Part shown: positions 1-10,597 of the stretch, one piece after another
Numbering within the stretch: position 1 is the first letter of the stretch
Layout of the letters: the number at the start of each line of letters is the position of its first letter
Assembly (NCBI GenBank): GCA_902527075.1
Contig: CABZNM010000005.1
Coordinates: 1 to 52,074, forward strand
Length of the DNA stretch: 52,074 bases
Direction: 5' to 3'
Origin: an uncultured Pelagibacteraceae bacterium
GTDB taxonomy: Bacteria; Pseudomonadota; Alphaproteobacteria; Pelagibacterales; AG-422-B15
The notes under the pieces: generated by a model
The model's input: only the letters and a program-made list of their open reading frames with translations
Told to the model about the DNA's origin: nothing
The model's database searches: none
Position numbers and translations under genes: made by a program

Positions 1-127
1 AAGATCCACCTACTCCAATTACAATAATATTTGTAAACTTGGGGTTGATGAAGTTTTTGTTTATTTGATAATTTTTCTCTAATTCATCAAAATTCAAAAA
101 AGGTTTCTCAAGGTTCAGTTTATTCAT
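1..127 (-). CDS. pgi: Probable glucose-6-phosphate isomerase, N-terminal fragment (runs off the window)
   Basis: The first 42 codons of a minus-strand gene are visible, from an ATG at 125-127 to the window edge. The fragment ends in TNIIVIGVGGS, which resembles the phosphoglucose isomerase and SIS-domain motif IGIGGSxLG that binds the sugar phosphate. Only about 36 residues precede the motif, far fewer than in E. coli Pgi, so this would be a short-type isomerase. The start lies 3 bases after the stop of the SbmA-like gene, so the two are probably cotranscribed. With so little sequence, another SIS-domain sugar isomerase remains possible. Confidence 0.5.
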   Translation of the reverse strand, partial: MNKLNLEKPFLNFDELEKNYQINKNFINPKFTNIIVIGVGGS

Positions 128-130
128 GAC

Positions 131-1126
131 TTAAATTTTTGATGTTTCTTCCATGCCTACTTGTTCAATTTTAGACTCAAATTCTCTTAATCGTTTATAG
201 ACACTTGCAAGTTCAATTATGGTAGGCCATGCCTTTAAAAGATACTGCATTGACCCCTCGACTCTACCAAATGCTCTAATAATTTGTTGCATTACGCCAA
301 GTGTAACTACACCAGCAACAATAGCAGGGGCTAAAAAAACATAAGCAGATAATACGTTAGCTTGTAAAAAAGCAATTCTTCCAATGTCAAAGTAAAGATA
401 TCTTATATAACTTAAAAAATGTATTTGCCTGACATCATTGAACAACTCCTCAAGAGTTTTTGGTCTTACTGTTTCATCATCTTCGGCAATTACAAGTAAC
501 TTTCTATAAGCTGCCTCTTGCTTTTGAAGATCATATTCAATACCCACCAATCTCAAAATTAATCCCAAACCCACAAGAAATAGTGTGCCACCAATAGACC
601 ATAATAAAGCTCCAACCACCAGACCATACTCCCATTCACCAAAAAAGAAGATGGGAATACCAATACTAAGACCAAATAAGATGGGCATGAATTCCAATAA
701 AATCATAAGCGCTTCAATTAAACTGGTTCCAAGTGACTCCATTATTCTTGAAAACTTAATCGTATCTTCCTGAACACGCTGAGAAGCTCCCTCTATTTTG
801 CGAGCCTTATCATAAACAGAATGGTACCATTCAACCATAGAGGTTCTCCATCTAAACAAAAAGTGATTGGTGAAATAGCTCACAAGAACTGCAACTGCGA
901 CGTACATTCCTGCTAATGTAATAAATGATAATAAGCTTGCCCAGTATTCTTCGATAGTAATTGCATTTGGTGCAGACAAGGCTTCTTGGATCATGTCATA
1001 AAAGTCACCAAACCATTCATTTATTTTGACATCAATTTGAACTTGTACCCAAATGGACGATAAAATAATTGCGGACCCTATATAAGCCCAGATAAACCAT
1101 TTTGGATCTTTAAAAAACTTAAACAT
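131..1126 (-). CDS. sbmA: SbmA/BacA-family peptide transporter
   Basis: This is an integral inner-membrane protein of the SbmA/BacA family, whose known members are proton-driven importers of peptide antibiotics, microcins and related peptides and resemble ABC-exporter membrane domains without an ATPase. The 331 residues hold several hydrophobic segments (about 12-30, 65-90, 140-200 and 255-285). The N-terminal region with INEWFGDFYDMIQ and the central SFRWRTSMVEWY-like region fit the family. It is shorter than the roughly 406-residue E. coli SbmA but shows no sign of disruption. No ATPase gene is adjacent. It is followed within 3 bases by a probable pgi. The physiological substrate cannot be read from the sequence. 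Confidence 0.8.
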   Translation of the reverse strand: MFKFFKDPKWFIWAYIGSAIILSSIWVQVQIDVKINEWFGDFYDMIQEALSAPNAITIEEYWASLLSFITLAGMYVAVAVLVSYFTNHFLFRWRTSMVEWYHSVYDKARKIEGASQRVQEDTIKFSRIMESLGTSLIEALMILLEFMPILFGLSIGIPIFFFGEWEYGLVVGALLWSIGGTLFLVGLGLILRLVGIEYDLQKQEAAYRKLLVIAEDDETVRPKTLEELFNDVRQIHFLSYIRYLYFDIGRIAFLQANVLSAYVFLAPAIVAGVVTLGVMQQIIRAFGRVEGSMQYLLKAWPTIIELASVYKRLREFESKIEQVGMEETSKI

Positions 1127-1142
1127 TCACAAGAACAATTAG

Positions 1143-1781
1143 TTAGTTTGAATATGTATTTAGTAAATCATCTACTCTATTAAGCAAATCATTTAGTTCA
1201 TCGTCACTAGAAAATGTTGGTGTATCCTGATAAATACTATCATCTAGAATTTCAGGCTTAAGTTGTTCTTCCTCAGGCAATGAAGTTATTTCGTCAGTAT
1301 TTGATAAGTTTTCAATAAACTGCTCTTCAGAAAATGATTCAATGTTGTCTTCTACAGAAGTTGATTCTTCATCAACTGTAGATAAATTTTGATCTTCAAC
1401 TTCTGTCAATTCTTCAGCCGCGAGAGGCTCTTCAATTTGAATATCTTGAGAAATTTCAGCAGAACTGTCATTTATTTTTTCACTTACGAAGTTTTGATCA
1501 ATGAATTCATCTAATGACTGATTTTGATTACCATCTGATGAAGTTTCTTCACTCACGGTCTGTCCCAAAATGTCTTCTAAGTCTTCTGAAGTTGAAGAGA
1601 CAACATCGTCTTCATCAATATTTTCTTTACCTTCAACGGGTGGAGTAAGATCAAATTCTGGCGGTATTTCCAGTGCCTTTTGCTTTAAAGTTGTGTAATC
1701 ACGTACAGTATTATTTGAACAACCGTAAATAAAGATAATTGGGATTAAAAATAAAAAGAAAATTTTAGCTATTAATTTCAT
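1143..1781 (-). CDS. DUF3035 (BamF-like) lipoprotein
   Basis: This is a predicted outer-membrane lipoprotein. A hydrophobic signal (residues 5-20) ends in a lipobox-like FIYGC with the lipidated Cys at 21. After it comes the DUF3035 hallmark: an RDYTTLKQKALEIPPEFDLTPP stretch around residues 28-47, matching the RDxF...PLxxPPDFxLRPP pattern of alphaproteobacterial BamF, a beta-barrel assembly complex subunit. The rest is a long, acidic, low-complexity tail rich in Glu, Asp and Ser, ending in a possible short helix. The gene overlaps the end of lspA, which encodes the peptidase that would process it. The family call rests on the N-terminal motif; the acidic tail is unassigned. Confidence 0.7.
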   Translation of the reverse strand: MKLIAKIFFLFLIPIIFIYGCSNNTVRDYTTLKQKALEIPPEFDLTPPVEGKENIDEDDVVSSTSEDLEDILGQTVSEETSSDGNQNQSLDEFIDQNFVSEKINDSSAEISQDIQIEEPLAAEELTEVEDQNLSTVDEESTSVEDNIESFSEEQFIENLSNTDEITSLPEEEQLKPEILDDSIYQDTPTFSSDDELNDLLNRVDDLLNTYSN

Positions 1782-2274
1782 TTTTGGTTTTATTTTTTGT
1801 AAAAATTTCTAAACAAATAACTGCAATACATCCACAACTGATACTTATATCAGCAATATTAAATACATACCAATGATAATTACCATAGTGAACATCAATG
1901 AAATCAAGAACTGCTGAATATTGAATACGGTCAATAAGATTTCCAATTGCTCCTCCTATTAATAAACCAAAAGAAAAGTAATATGCTCTTTTATTAATCA
2001 TTAAGGCATAGATAAAAATTCCTACGGCTATTACAATCATTATTAAAATATAAATTTTATTAATTGTGACAATATCATTCTGAAATAATCCAAAAGCAAA
2101 ACCTTTGTTCCAGATTATATAGAAATTGAGATAATTGTTTACAGTATGCAAATATTGAGAATTTAATGATGTGGTGTCAATCTGATACATAAAAATTATT
2201 AAATATTTACTAATCTGATCTACAAGAGCAATAATAAATATATAAACTATAAAACGAAAAGTAGTTGCATTCAT
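1765..2274 (-). CDS. lspA: Lipoprotein signal peptidase II
   Basis: LspA is an inner-membrane aspartyl protease that cleaves signal peptides of prolipoproteins after diacylglycerylation. The 169 residues have four hydrophobic segments. The family signatures are present: GGAIGNLIDR at about 108-116, VLDFID with the probable catalytic Asp124, and FNIADISI with the second catalytic Asp142. Length is normal. The start lies directly against the ileS stop (ileS ends at 2275), and the end overlaps the downstream lipoprotein gene by 17 bases, so ribF-ileS-lspA-lipoprotein looks like one transcription unit. Confidence 0.95.
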   Translation of the reverse strand: MNATTFRFIVYIFIIALVDQISKYLIIFMYQIDTTSLNSQYLHTVNNYLNFYIIWNKGFAFGLFQNDIVTINKIYILIMIVIAVGIFIYALMINKRAYYFSFGLLIGGAIGNLIDRIQYSAVLDFIDVHYGNYHWYVFNIADISISCGCIAVICLEIFTKNKTKNEINS

Positions 2275-5085
2275 TTATTTTACATTCTGCATACATCTGT
2301 TACATAAATTACTATCCAAAACATCAAAGTACTTCCAACATCTTTCACATTTTTCTCCAGAAACTTTTGTAACTTGAACGCCTAAACTAATGTTACTTTC
2401 ACCAATCTTACTATCTTTGGGCGGATTGGAACTATCTATTCTTAACTTACTAACTATTGCAATATCCTCTATAATTTTTTGATCTAAATCTTGATATTCA
2501 TTTTGAGGTAAAAACAATATTACGTCTGCCTCAAGACTTGAGCCAATAATTTTGTCTTTTCTCTTTTCTTCAATGGCTGAATAAATAAATTTTCTTATTT
2601 GCTTATATTTACTCCAACGTTCATCCAAATCATTGTTTATCCAGCTTTCATTTACATTTGGAAATAATTGCATATGAATGGAGTCATTATTGCCATACCT
2701 ACTTTGCCACGCTTCTTCCGTAGTAAAACAGAGTAATGGAGCTAAAAGCTTAAGCAAATGATGAAATAAAATATCTAAGACAGTTCTTGTAGATCTTCTA
2801 GTTAAATTATCTTTTGCATCACAATAAAGAGAATCTTTTCTTATATCAAAATAAAATGAAGAAAGATCGTTAGTACAGAAATTAAAAATCATGGAAAAAA
2901 CTTTTTGATATTCAAATATTTTATAGTTTTCTATTACCTTACTTTCTAGTTTTGATAGTTCTGACAAGATGTATTGATCAAGTTCATTTAAATTATCAAA
3001 TTGCACAACTTCACCTTTTGAAAAATCTGAGAGATTTCCCAAAATAAAACGTAATGTATTTCTCAGACGCCTATAGCTATCAATGTTACTTTTAATTATA
3101 TCGGGACCAATTTTTAAATCTTCAGAATAATCACTACTTGCGACCCATAGTCTTAATATATCAGCTCCAGATTTATTGATAATTTCAGTCGGTGAGAGAA
3201 TATTTGATGATGACTTGCTCATTTTTAAGCCATCTTCATGCAAAACAAAACCATGCGTTAAAACAGATTCATAAGGAGCGATACCTCTCGTGCCACAAGA
3301 CTCTAGTAATGATGAATGAAACCATCCTCTGTGTTGGTCAGTTCCTTCCAAATAAATAGATGCTGGCCATATTTGATTTTCTTTACCATCAAGAACAAAT
3401 GCATGAGTGCAACCCGAGTCAAACCACACATCTAAAATATCATTTACTTTAGCGTATTCATCGGGATTGTATTTTGATCCTAATAATTCTTCTTTTGTAT
3501 ATTTAAACCAGGCATCGGATCCTTCATTTTCATATAAATTAACTATTTTTTTGTTTAATTCTTTATCTACTAATACCTCACCGGTCTCAATTTTATAAAA
3601 AATTGATAATGGCACTCCCCAAGCTCTTTGTCTTGATACAACCCAGTCTGGTCTCTCTTCAATCATCGAATAAATCCTATTTTTACCCTGTTTTGGAAAC
3701 CAGTTTACTTTTTCAATTTCTTTAAGTGCCGTGGTTCTTAAATTATTACTTTCCATGCTTATAAACCACTGTGGAGTATTTCTAAATATAACTGGAGCTT
3801 TAGACCTCCATGAGTGAGGATAGCTATGTCTCAATGATCCCTTACCTGCTAAATTTTTATGGGCAGCTAAAGATTTAATAACGGCAACATTTGCTTCAGC
3901 ATCGGATCCATCATCATTAAATATCTTTATGCCCTTGAATATTGGAATATGCTGAAAATACTCACCATTTTCATTTACTGTTTCTGGTACTTCTACATTA
4001 TTTTCAATTCCCAAAACATAGTCATCAGCTCCATGACCTGGTGCAATATGAACAAATCCAGTTCCTTGTTCTAATGTTACAAAGTCAGCGTTATACAGTC
4101 TAACATCAAACTCATATCCAGAACCAGCAAAAGGATGGTGGCAGACAATTTGATCTAAATTTTGTATACTGCAAATTTTATTTATTTTTGAAACCTTACA
4201 TTGAGTTAAGAAATTTTCTTGTAGATCATCTGCTATAATTATTTTTTCATTTTTTTCTAATAAGCTTTTTTCTAGTGTTTCAGTTACTTCATAGAGTGAA
4301 TATTTAATATTTTTACTGAAAGCTATTGCTCTGTTACCAGGAATTGTCCAAGGGGTTGTTGTCCAAATAAGTACAGCCGCATTCGATAACTCTTCAATTG
4401 AACTTTCCTTAATAGGAAATTTTACAACAATAGTAGTAGATTTATGTTCTTTGTACTCAATTTCAGCTTCAGCAAGAGCTGTCTTTTCTACTGTTGACCA
4501 CATGACTGGTTTTGAACCACGGTATAAACTTCCATTATCAACGAACTTGAAGAATTCATTGACAATAGTTGCTTCAGCATTAAAAGACATTGTCGTATAA
4601 GGGTTATACCAATCGCCTGTGACACCTAATCTGATAAATTCTTCTCTTTGTATATCAATCCACTTTTTGGCAAATTCTCTACACTCTTTTCTAAATTGTA
4701 AAATATCTATTTCATCCTTATTTTTGCCTTTTGATCTATACTGTTCTTCAATCTTCCATTCAATTGGTAGTCCATGACAATCCCATCCAGGAATATATGA
4801 ACTGTCTTGATTCAACATTTGTTGTGAACGGACTACAAAATCTTTTAATATTTTATTGAGAGCATGGCCCATATGTAAATTTCCGTTAGCGTAAGGAGGT
4901 CCATCATGAAGTGTAAATTTTTTTTTGCCTTTTGATGCTGAGCGGAGAGCCTTGTAGACATCTTTTTTAGACCATTCCTCTAGTATTTTAGGCTCTTGTT
5001 CGGGAAGCCCAGCCCTCATTGCAAAACTAGTCTTAGGCAAAAAAAGTGTTTCACTTATGTCTTTATGTTGTTGCTTCTCACTCAT
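2275..5085 (-). CDS. ileS: Isoleucyl-tRNA synthetase
   Basis: IleRS charges tRNA-Ile in the cytoplasm and edits misactivated valine. This is a class I synthetase of 936 residues, normal for the bacterial type with a C-terminal zinc finger. The HIGH motif appears as HMGH at 71-74 after DGPPYANGNL, and KMSKS appears in DGLKMSKSSSN in the last third. The extreme C-terminus carries the CxxC...CxxC zinc site (CERC and CNRC), as in E. coli IleS. The start codon overlaps the ribF stop by four bases (ATGA), implying translational coupling. Confidence 0.98.
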   Translation of the reverse strand: MSEKQQHKDISETLFLPKTSFAMRAGLPEQEPKILEEWSKKDVYKALRSASKGKKKFTLHDGPPYANGNLHMGHALNKILKDFVVRSQQMLNQDSSYIPGWDCHGLPIEWKIEEQYRSKGKNKDEIDILQFRKECREFAKKWIDIQREEFIRLGVTGDWYNPYTTMSFNAEATIVNEFFKFVDNGSLYRGSKPVMWSTVEKTALAEAEIEYKEHKSTTIVVKFPIKESSIEELSNAAVLIWTTTPWTIPGNRAIAFSKNIKYSLYEVTETLEKSLLEKNEKIIIADDLQENFLTQCKVSKINKICSIQNLDQIVCHHPFAGSGYEFDVRLYNADFVTLEQGTGFVHIAPGHGADDYVLGIENNVEVPETVNENGEYFQHIPIFKGIKIFNDDGSDAEANVAVIKSLAAHKNLAGKGSLRHSYPHSWRSKAPVIFRNTPQWFISMESNNLRTTALKEIEKVNWFPKQGKNRIYSMIEERPDWVVSRQRAWGVPLSIFYKIETGEVLVDKELNKKIVNLYENEGSDAWFKYTKEELLGSKYNPDEYAKVNDILDVWFDSGCTHAFVLDGKENQIWPASIYLEGTDQHRGWFHSSLLESCGTRGIAPYESVLTHGFVLHEDGLKMSKSSSNILSPTEIINKSGADILRLWVASSDYSEDLKIGPDIIKSNIDSYRRLRNTLRFILGNLSDFSKGEVVQFDNLNELDQYILSELSKLESKVIENYKIFEYQKVFSMIFNFCTNDLSSFYFDIRKDSLYCDAKDNLTRRSTRTVLDILFHHLLKLLAPLLCFTTEEAWQSRYGNNDSIHMQLFPNVNESWINNDLDERWSKYKQIRKFIYSAIEEKRKDKIIGSSLEADVILFLPQNEYQDLDQKIIEDIAIVSKLRIDSSNPPKDSKIGESNISLGVQVTKVSGEKCERCWKYFDVLDSNLCNRCMQNVK

Positions 5086-6044
5086 AATTTACTTAAAATT
5101 TTTTTAGCTTTCAAAATATCAGATTTTACCTGCCTTTTCAGCATCTCAATGCCAGAAAACTTCTTTTCATCTCTCAGGAAATCTACAAAAGTTACTTTTA
5201 CTTTAGAATTATAAATATTCAAATTAAAATTAAATATATGAACTTCGAGGACGGCTTTCTTTTTGTTAAAAGTTGGCCTTATTCCAAAGTTCGCAATTCC
5301 TAGGTATTTCTTTTTTTTAATATTTGTCCTATTTATTTCAACTTCAACAGCGTAAACTCCTTTTTTTGGTTTTACATAATTATCTATATTAAGATTTGCT
5401 GTAGGTACTTTAATGGTTCTTCCTCTCTGATCTCCCTTCTCAACTTTTGACTCAACGACAAAACTTCTTCCCAACAAATTTTTTGCATGTTTGGGCTTTC
5501 CTGCACTGATTAACTTTCTTACATTTGTTGACGAGTATATTTTACAGTTTGTTTTCTTGGCATAATTTAGAGAAGTTTTAATTAATTTAATTGGAGTTAA
5601 CTTAAAATTATTTTTTTTACCATAAGAATTAAGGTATTTATAATCTCCAGATCTTGCTTTACCAAACTTAAAATTAGATCCAACAAAGATATGGTTCATT
5701 TGAATACCATTTTTTAAAATTTTATCACAAAAGTTTTTTGGGCTCATTGATGATATTTTTTTGTTAAATTTCATTACTATTACATAATCAACATCTTGCT
5801 CTTTTAATATTTCTATTCTTTGATCCAGCTGAGTGATTAAGAAATTATTTTTTTTTGTAAAATATGCTCTTGGATGTGGATGAAATATTAATACACCCAA
5901 ATAGGTATTATTTTTTACAGCAATTTTTTTGGCTGATTTAATAATAGTTTGATGGCCTTTATGAACTCCATCTAGATTTCCAATAATTAATACTGAGTCT
6001 TTTGTAAATTTTTTTGAGGTTTGTAAGCTACGAATTATTTTCAT
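5082..6044 (-). CDS. ribF: Bifunctional riboflavin kinase / FAD synthetase
   Basis: RibF phosphorylates riboflavin to FMN and adenylates FMN to FAD. The N-terminal nucleotidyltransferase domain shows GNLDGVHKGHQ at about 22-32, the family GxFDGVHxGHQ motif. The C-terminal kinase domain shows GDQRGRTIKVPTANLN, corresponding to GxxRGRxxGFPTANL. The Gly-Phe normally before PTAN is Lys-Val here, which is unusual in the ATP/flavin loop. The 320-residue length is normal. The protein is very lysine-rich, consistent with AT-rich codon use. It precedes ileS with a four-base overlap, an arrangement common in proteobacteria. Confidence 0.93.
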   Translation of the reverse strand: MKIIRSLQTSKKFTKDSVLIIGNLDGVHKGHQTIIKSAKKIAVKNNTYLGVLIFHPHPRAYFTKKNNFLITQLDQRIEILKEQDVDYVIVMKFNKKISSMSPKNFCDKILKNGIQMNHIFVGSNFKFGKARSGDYKYLNSYGKKNNFKLTPIKLIKTSLNYAKKTNCKIYSSTNVRKLISAGKPKHAKNLLGRSFVVESKVEKGDQRGRTIKVPTANLNIDNYVKPKKGVYAVEVEINRTNIKKKKYLGIANFGIRPTFNKKKAVLEVHIFNFNLNIYNSKVKVTFVDFLRDEKKFSGIEMLKRQVKSDILKAKKILSKL

Positions 6045-6049
6045 AGGTT

Positions 6050-6904
6050 TTAAAGTGTTCTTAACGTCCTAAATTCTCTAATTTCTTTACCAACATGCAT
6101 TTTAAAAAGTTTTGACAAATCACTCTGTTGTTTAATTTCATTTTTATGAATACCACTTTGAATAAATAAATAATCAATATTAAACAATTCAGCTCCTAAG
6201 ATATCAGTTTTAAAACTATCACCAATAGCCAAGATTTCAGACTTATTTTCGACTAAGCCATTCTCCATCAGATATTGATAAGCGTAATCATAGATTTCAT
6301 TATGTGGTTTTCCATATAGTTTCACTTTACCACCCATTTCTTTATACAGAACAGCAAGACCGCCTGCACATGAAATTAGTTGTTCTCCTCGATAAACTAT
6401 CTCATCAGGATTAACACACACCATTTCTTTATTGTGAGAAATAAATTCCTCAAACATACCAGAATAATGATGAGGTTTCTCAAAACTATCATCCATTAAG
6501 CCTGTACATAAAATAAAATCCGCAATTTCATAATCTGAGTGTTTTTTAATATTAATAGTATCAAGTAAATCTTCATCTTTATTAGGACCTAAGTGGAAAT
6601 AACTTTCTCCATGTTTTAATTCATTTATGTGTTTTGCGCCAGTGTCACCTGAAGTGAAGATAAATTCATAATATTTTTCATTAAGGTGAAGTTTGTTGGT
6701 TAGGCCTTTTCTTACTACTGACTCAGGTCTAGGAGCGTTCGATATAAAGAAAACTGGTATATTTTTTTGATGAGCATGATCTAATAATTTATCAGCATTT
6801 TCATATACGCTCATACCATTATGTATGACGCCCCATAAATCACATAAGATAACTTTATAGTCTTCTATGAATTCAGTTACATTATTTACGTTTGTTATTT
6901 TCAT
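6050..6904 (-). CDS. HAD-superfamily class IIA (NagD-like) hydrolase
   Basis: This is a predicted cytoplasmic phosphatase of 284 residues. HAD motif I is ILCDLWGVIHNG near residue 20; the DxWGVxH form marks the alphaproteobacterial class IIA group related to NagD (the TIGR01459 type). Motif II lies at FFISNAPRP and motif IV at AIGDSFKTDILGA near 226-238. The C2-type cap lies between. Substrates of this group are uncertain. The gene is first in the minus-strand unit leading into ribF-ileS-lspA, with 5 bases to ribF. The 51 bases to the divergent SDR gene must hold promoters for both directions. Confidence 0.85.
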   Translation of the reverse strand: MKITNVNNVTEFIEDYKVILCDLWGVIHNGMSVYENADKLLDHAHQKNIPVFFISNAPRPESVVRKGLTNKLHLNEKYYEFIFTSGDTGAKHINELKHGESYFHLGPNKDEDLLDTINIKKHSDYEIADFILCTGLMDDSFEKPHHYSGMFEEFISHNKEMVCVNPDEIVYRGEQLISCAGGLAVLYKEMGGKVKLYGKPHNEIYDYAYQYLMENGLVENKSEILAIGDSFKTDILGAELFNIDYLFIQSGIHKNEIKQQSDLSKLFKMHVGKEIREFRTLRTL

Positions 6905-6955
6905 AAATATAATGTTAAAATTAATTTAAATTATATTTATACACTATATTTGATA

Positions 6956-7729
6956 ATGACTACTCTATTTGATCTTACAGGAAAAAATGCGATTATTACT
7001 GGCTCGTCAAGAGGAATTGGTAAGGCCATTGCTTTGAGGATGGCTGAGCATGGAGCGAAAGTAATTATAACAAGTAGAAAAATAGATGCCTGTCAAGTTG
7101 TAGCAGATGAGATTAATTCAAAATTTGGAAAAGATAGAGCACAGGCAATAGCTTGTAACATTTCCTATAAAGATCAATTGAAAAATCTATACTCTCAATC
7201 ATTAGAATTCTGTGGCAACATCTCTACCTTAGTTTGTAACGCTGCAATCAATCCTTACTTTGGACCATCAATGAATATATCTGATGAAGCATTCGAGAAG
7301 ATTATGAAATCAAATGTTCAAAGTAATTTTTGGTTATGCAATGAAGTTATTCCTGACATGATTAAAGATAAAAATGGTTCAATTATTATAATATCATCTA
7401 TTGCTGGATTACACGGAAGCAGTTTTTTAGGAACTTATGCTATTTCAAAAGCTGCAGACTCACAACTTGCTAGAAATATTTCAGTTGAATACGGTCGCAA
7501 TAATATAAGAGCCAATTGTATATCACCTGGATTAATTAAAACTGACTTTGCAAGAGCGCTCTGGGAAAATGAGAGTATTTTAAAGGCCTCTACAAATAGA
7601 ACCGCCCTTAAAAGAATTGGCATGCCTGACGAAATTGCGGGTGCAGCGGTGTATTTAGCTTCCGAAGCGGGCTCATTTATGACTGGACAGAACATAGTAA
7701 TTGATGGTGGTGAGTCAGAACAGTCATAA
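6956..7729 (+). CDS. SDR-family oxidoreductase
   Basis: This is a cytoplasmic NAD(P)-dependent short-chain dehydrogenase of about 257 residues. The cofactor loop is TGSSRGIGKAIA at the N-terminus, followed by NAAIN. The catalytic Ser is in SSIAGLHGSS, and Tyr and Lys are in YAISK. The C-terminus has the usual IxGQNIVIDGG. I chose the ATG at 6956 over an upstream TTG at 6950; neither has a clear ribosome binding site, and the transcript may have almost no leader. It resembles the FabG and gluconate-5-dehydrogenase-like branch, but the substrate is not evident. It stands alone between the HAD gene and groES. Confidence 0.85.
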   Translation: MTTLFDLTGKNAIITGSSRGIGKAIALRMAEHGAKVIITSRKIDACQVVADEINSKFGKDRAQAIACNISYKDQLKNLYSQSLEFCGNISTLVCNAAINPYFGPSMNISDEAFEKIMKSNVQSNFWLCNEVIPDMIKDKNGSIIIISSIAGLHGSSFLGTYAISKAADSQLARNISVEYGRNNIRANCISPGLIKTDFARALWENESILKASTNRTALKRIGMPDEIAGAAVYLASEAGSFMTGQNIVIDGGESEQS

Positions 7730-7789
7730 CTAATTGAAATTAATCATTTTTTTTTTTACTACAGATTTTCTCTTTAATTGAACTGCCTC

Positions 7790-7818
7790 TTGACACATAT
7801 GTCACAGATCACTATATG
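7790..7818 (+). promoter_or_regulatory. groESL promoter
   Basis: TTGACA at 7790-7795 and TATATG at 7813-7818 are separated by exactly 17 bases. The preceding C gives CTTGACA, and CACTATAT around the -10 is compatible with the CTTGAC/CCTATAT pattern of alphaproteobacterial heat-shock (RpoH) promoters. The site therefore suits either the housekeeping or the heat-shock sigma factor. No CIRCE-type inverted repeat is visible between 7730 and 7866, so HrcA control is not supported. A strong AGGAGAAG ribosome site lies at 7853-7860 before the groES ATG. Confidence 0.7.
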
Positions 7819-7866
7819 CCTATTAACTTTAGCTATATAGCAAATATTTATTAGGAGAAGTTACAA

Positions 7867-9859
<1,993 letters not shown>

Positions 9860-9877
9860 TTAAGAAAAATAAATTAT

Positions 9878-9906
9878 AAAAAAACCCGGCTGAGCCGGGT
9901 TTTTTT
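9878..9906. terminator. Bidirectional intrinsic terminator between groEL and hisG
   Basis: Seven A, the stem CCCGGC, loop TGA, stem GCCGGG and seven T form a perfect symmetric hairpin that terminates transcription from either side. It lies between the convergent groEL and hisG genes. Its plus-strand T run (9900-9906) contains the first bases of the hisG stop codon (9905-9907), so the terminator physically overlaps the end of hisG. Confidence 0.95.
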
Positions 9907-10597
9907 ATGTCAAAATTTTAATGAATTCATTGCAAAGTTCTTTTGAACTATTGTTCCATTCAGCAATATTCGATTTAAAAATATTGGCTGAGGATTTTAA
10001 AATTATTCCGTCATCTATTACTCTAAGTTTATTGGCTTTTAAAGTCTCACCCGAAGAAGTGATATCAGTAATAATTTCTGAAAATCCATTAAATGGGGCG
10101 CTTTCAGTAGAACCGTGACTCATTACTGTTCTATAATCAAGAACTCCACATTTTGAAAAAAAATTGTTAGTAAGATTTGTATATTTTGTAGCAACTCGAA
10201 GTCTCCTTGTTGTTTTTAATCGGTGTAAATTACATATTTCTTCTAAGTCAGCCATAGAATATACATCTATCCAAAAGTTTGGAACAGCAACGACTAAATT
10301 GGCTTTTCCAAAATCTAGTTTAATAAGTTTAGACACTTTATTTTGAAAGTTATCAATCTTTTCCTGAACTAAATCATCGCCTGTCAACCCAAGATGAATC
10401 GAGCCTTCCTCAAGTCTGTTTGTTATTTCTTTTGCGCTCAAAAAATATATTAACATGTTATTTTTGCCCTTAATTGAGCCGATGTAATCTCTATCATTAG
10501 ATACGTTAGCAAAGGAAATTTGTTTTGCTTTAAACAAAGCTTCCATATCACGTCTTAAACGCCCCTTACTTGGAAGAGCAATTTTAATTTTGTCCAT
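9905..10597 (-). CDS. hisG: ATP phosphoribosyltransferase, short catalytic subunit
   Basis: HisG joins ATP and PRPP in the first committed step of histidine synthesis. At 230 residues it is the short form, which lacks the regulatory C-terminal domain and needs HisZ as partner. Visible motifs are IALPSKGRLRRD at the N-terminus, LGLTGDDLV, and the PRPP-binding region ITDITSSGETLKANKL (typical form DIVxTGxTLxxNxL). hisZ lies immediately upstream and overlaps by 14 bases, which supports the hetero-octameric HisZG enzyme and histidine feedback through HisZ. Confidence 0.95.
   Translation of the reverse strand: MDKIKIALPSKGRLRRDMEALFKAKQISFANVSNDRDYIGSIKGKNNMLIYFLSAKEITNRLEEGSIHLGLTGDDLVQEKIDNFQNKVSKLIKLDFGKANLVVAVPNFWIDVYSMADLEEICNLHRLKTTRRLRVATKYTNLTNNFFSKCGVLDYRTVMSHGSTESAPFNGFSEIITDITSSGETLKANKLRVIDDGIILKSSANIFKSNIAEWNNSSKELCNEFIKILT

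Noticed and set aside
131..1126. Frameshifted or truncated SbmA because it is shorter than the E. coli protein
   Set aside because: The reading frame is intact with a full set of membrane segments, and short family members exist; the gene runs cleanly to 3 bases before the next start.
7730..7760. Terminator after the SDR gene (T run at 7748-7757)
   Set aside because: Only a five-base weak AT stem precedes the T run; it is not convincing.
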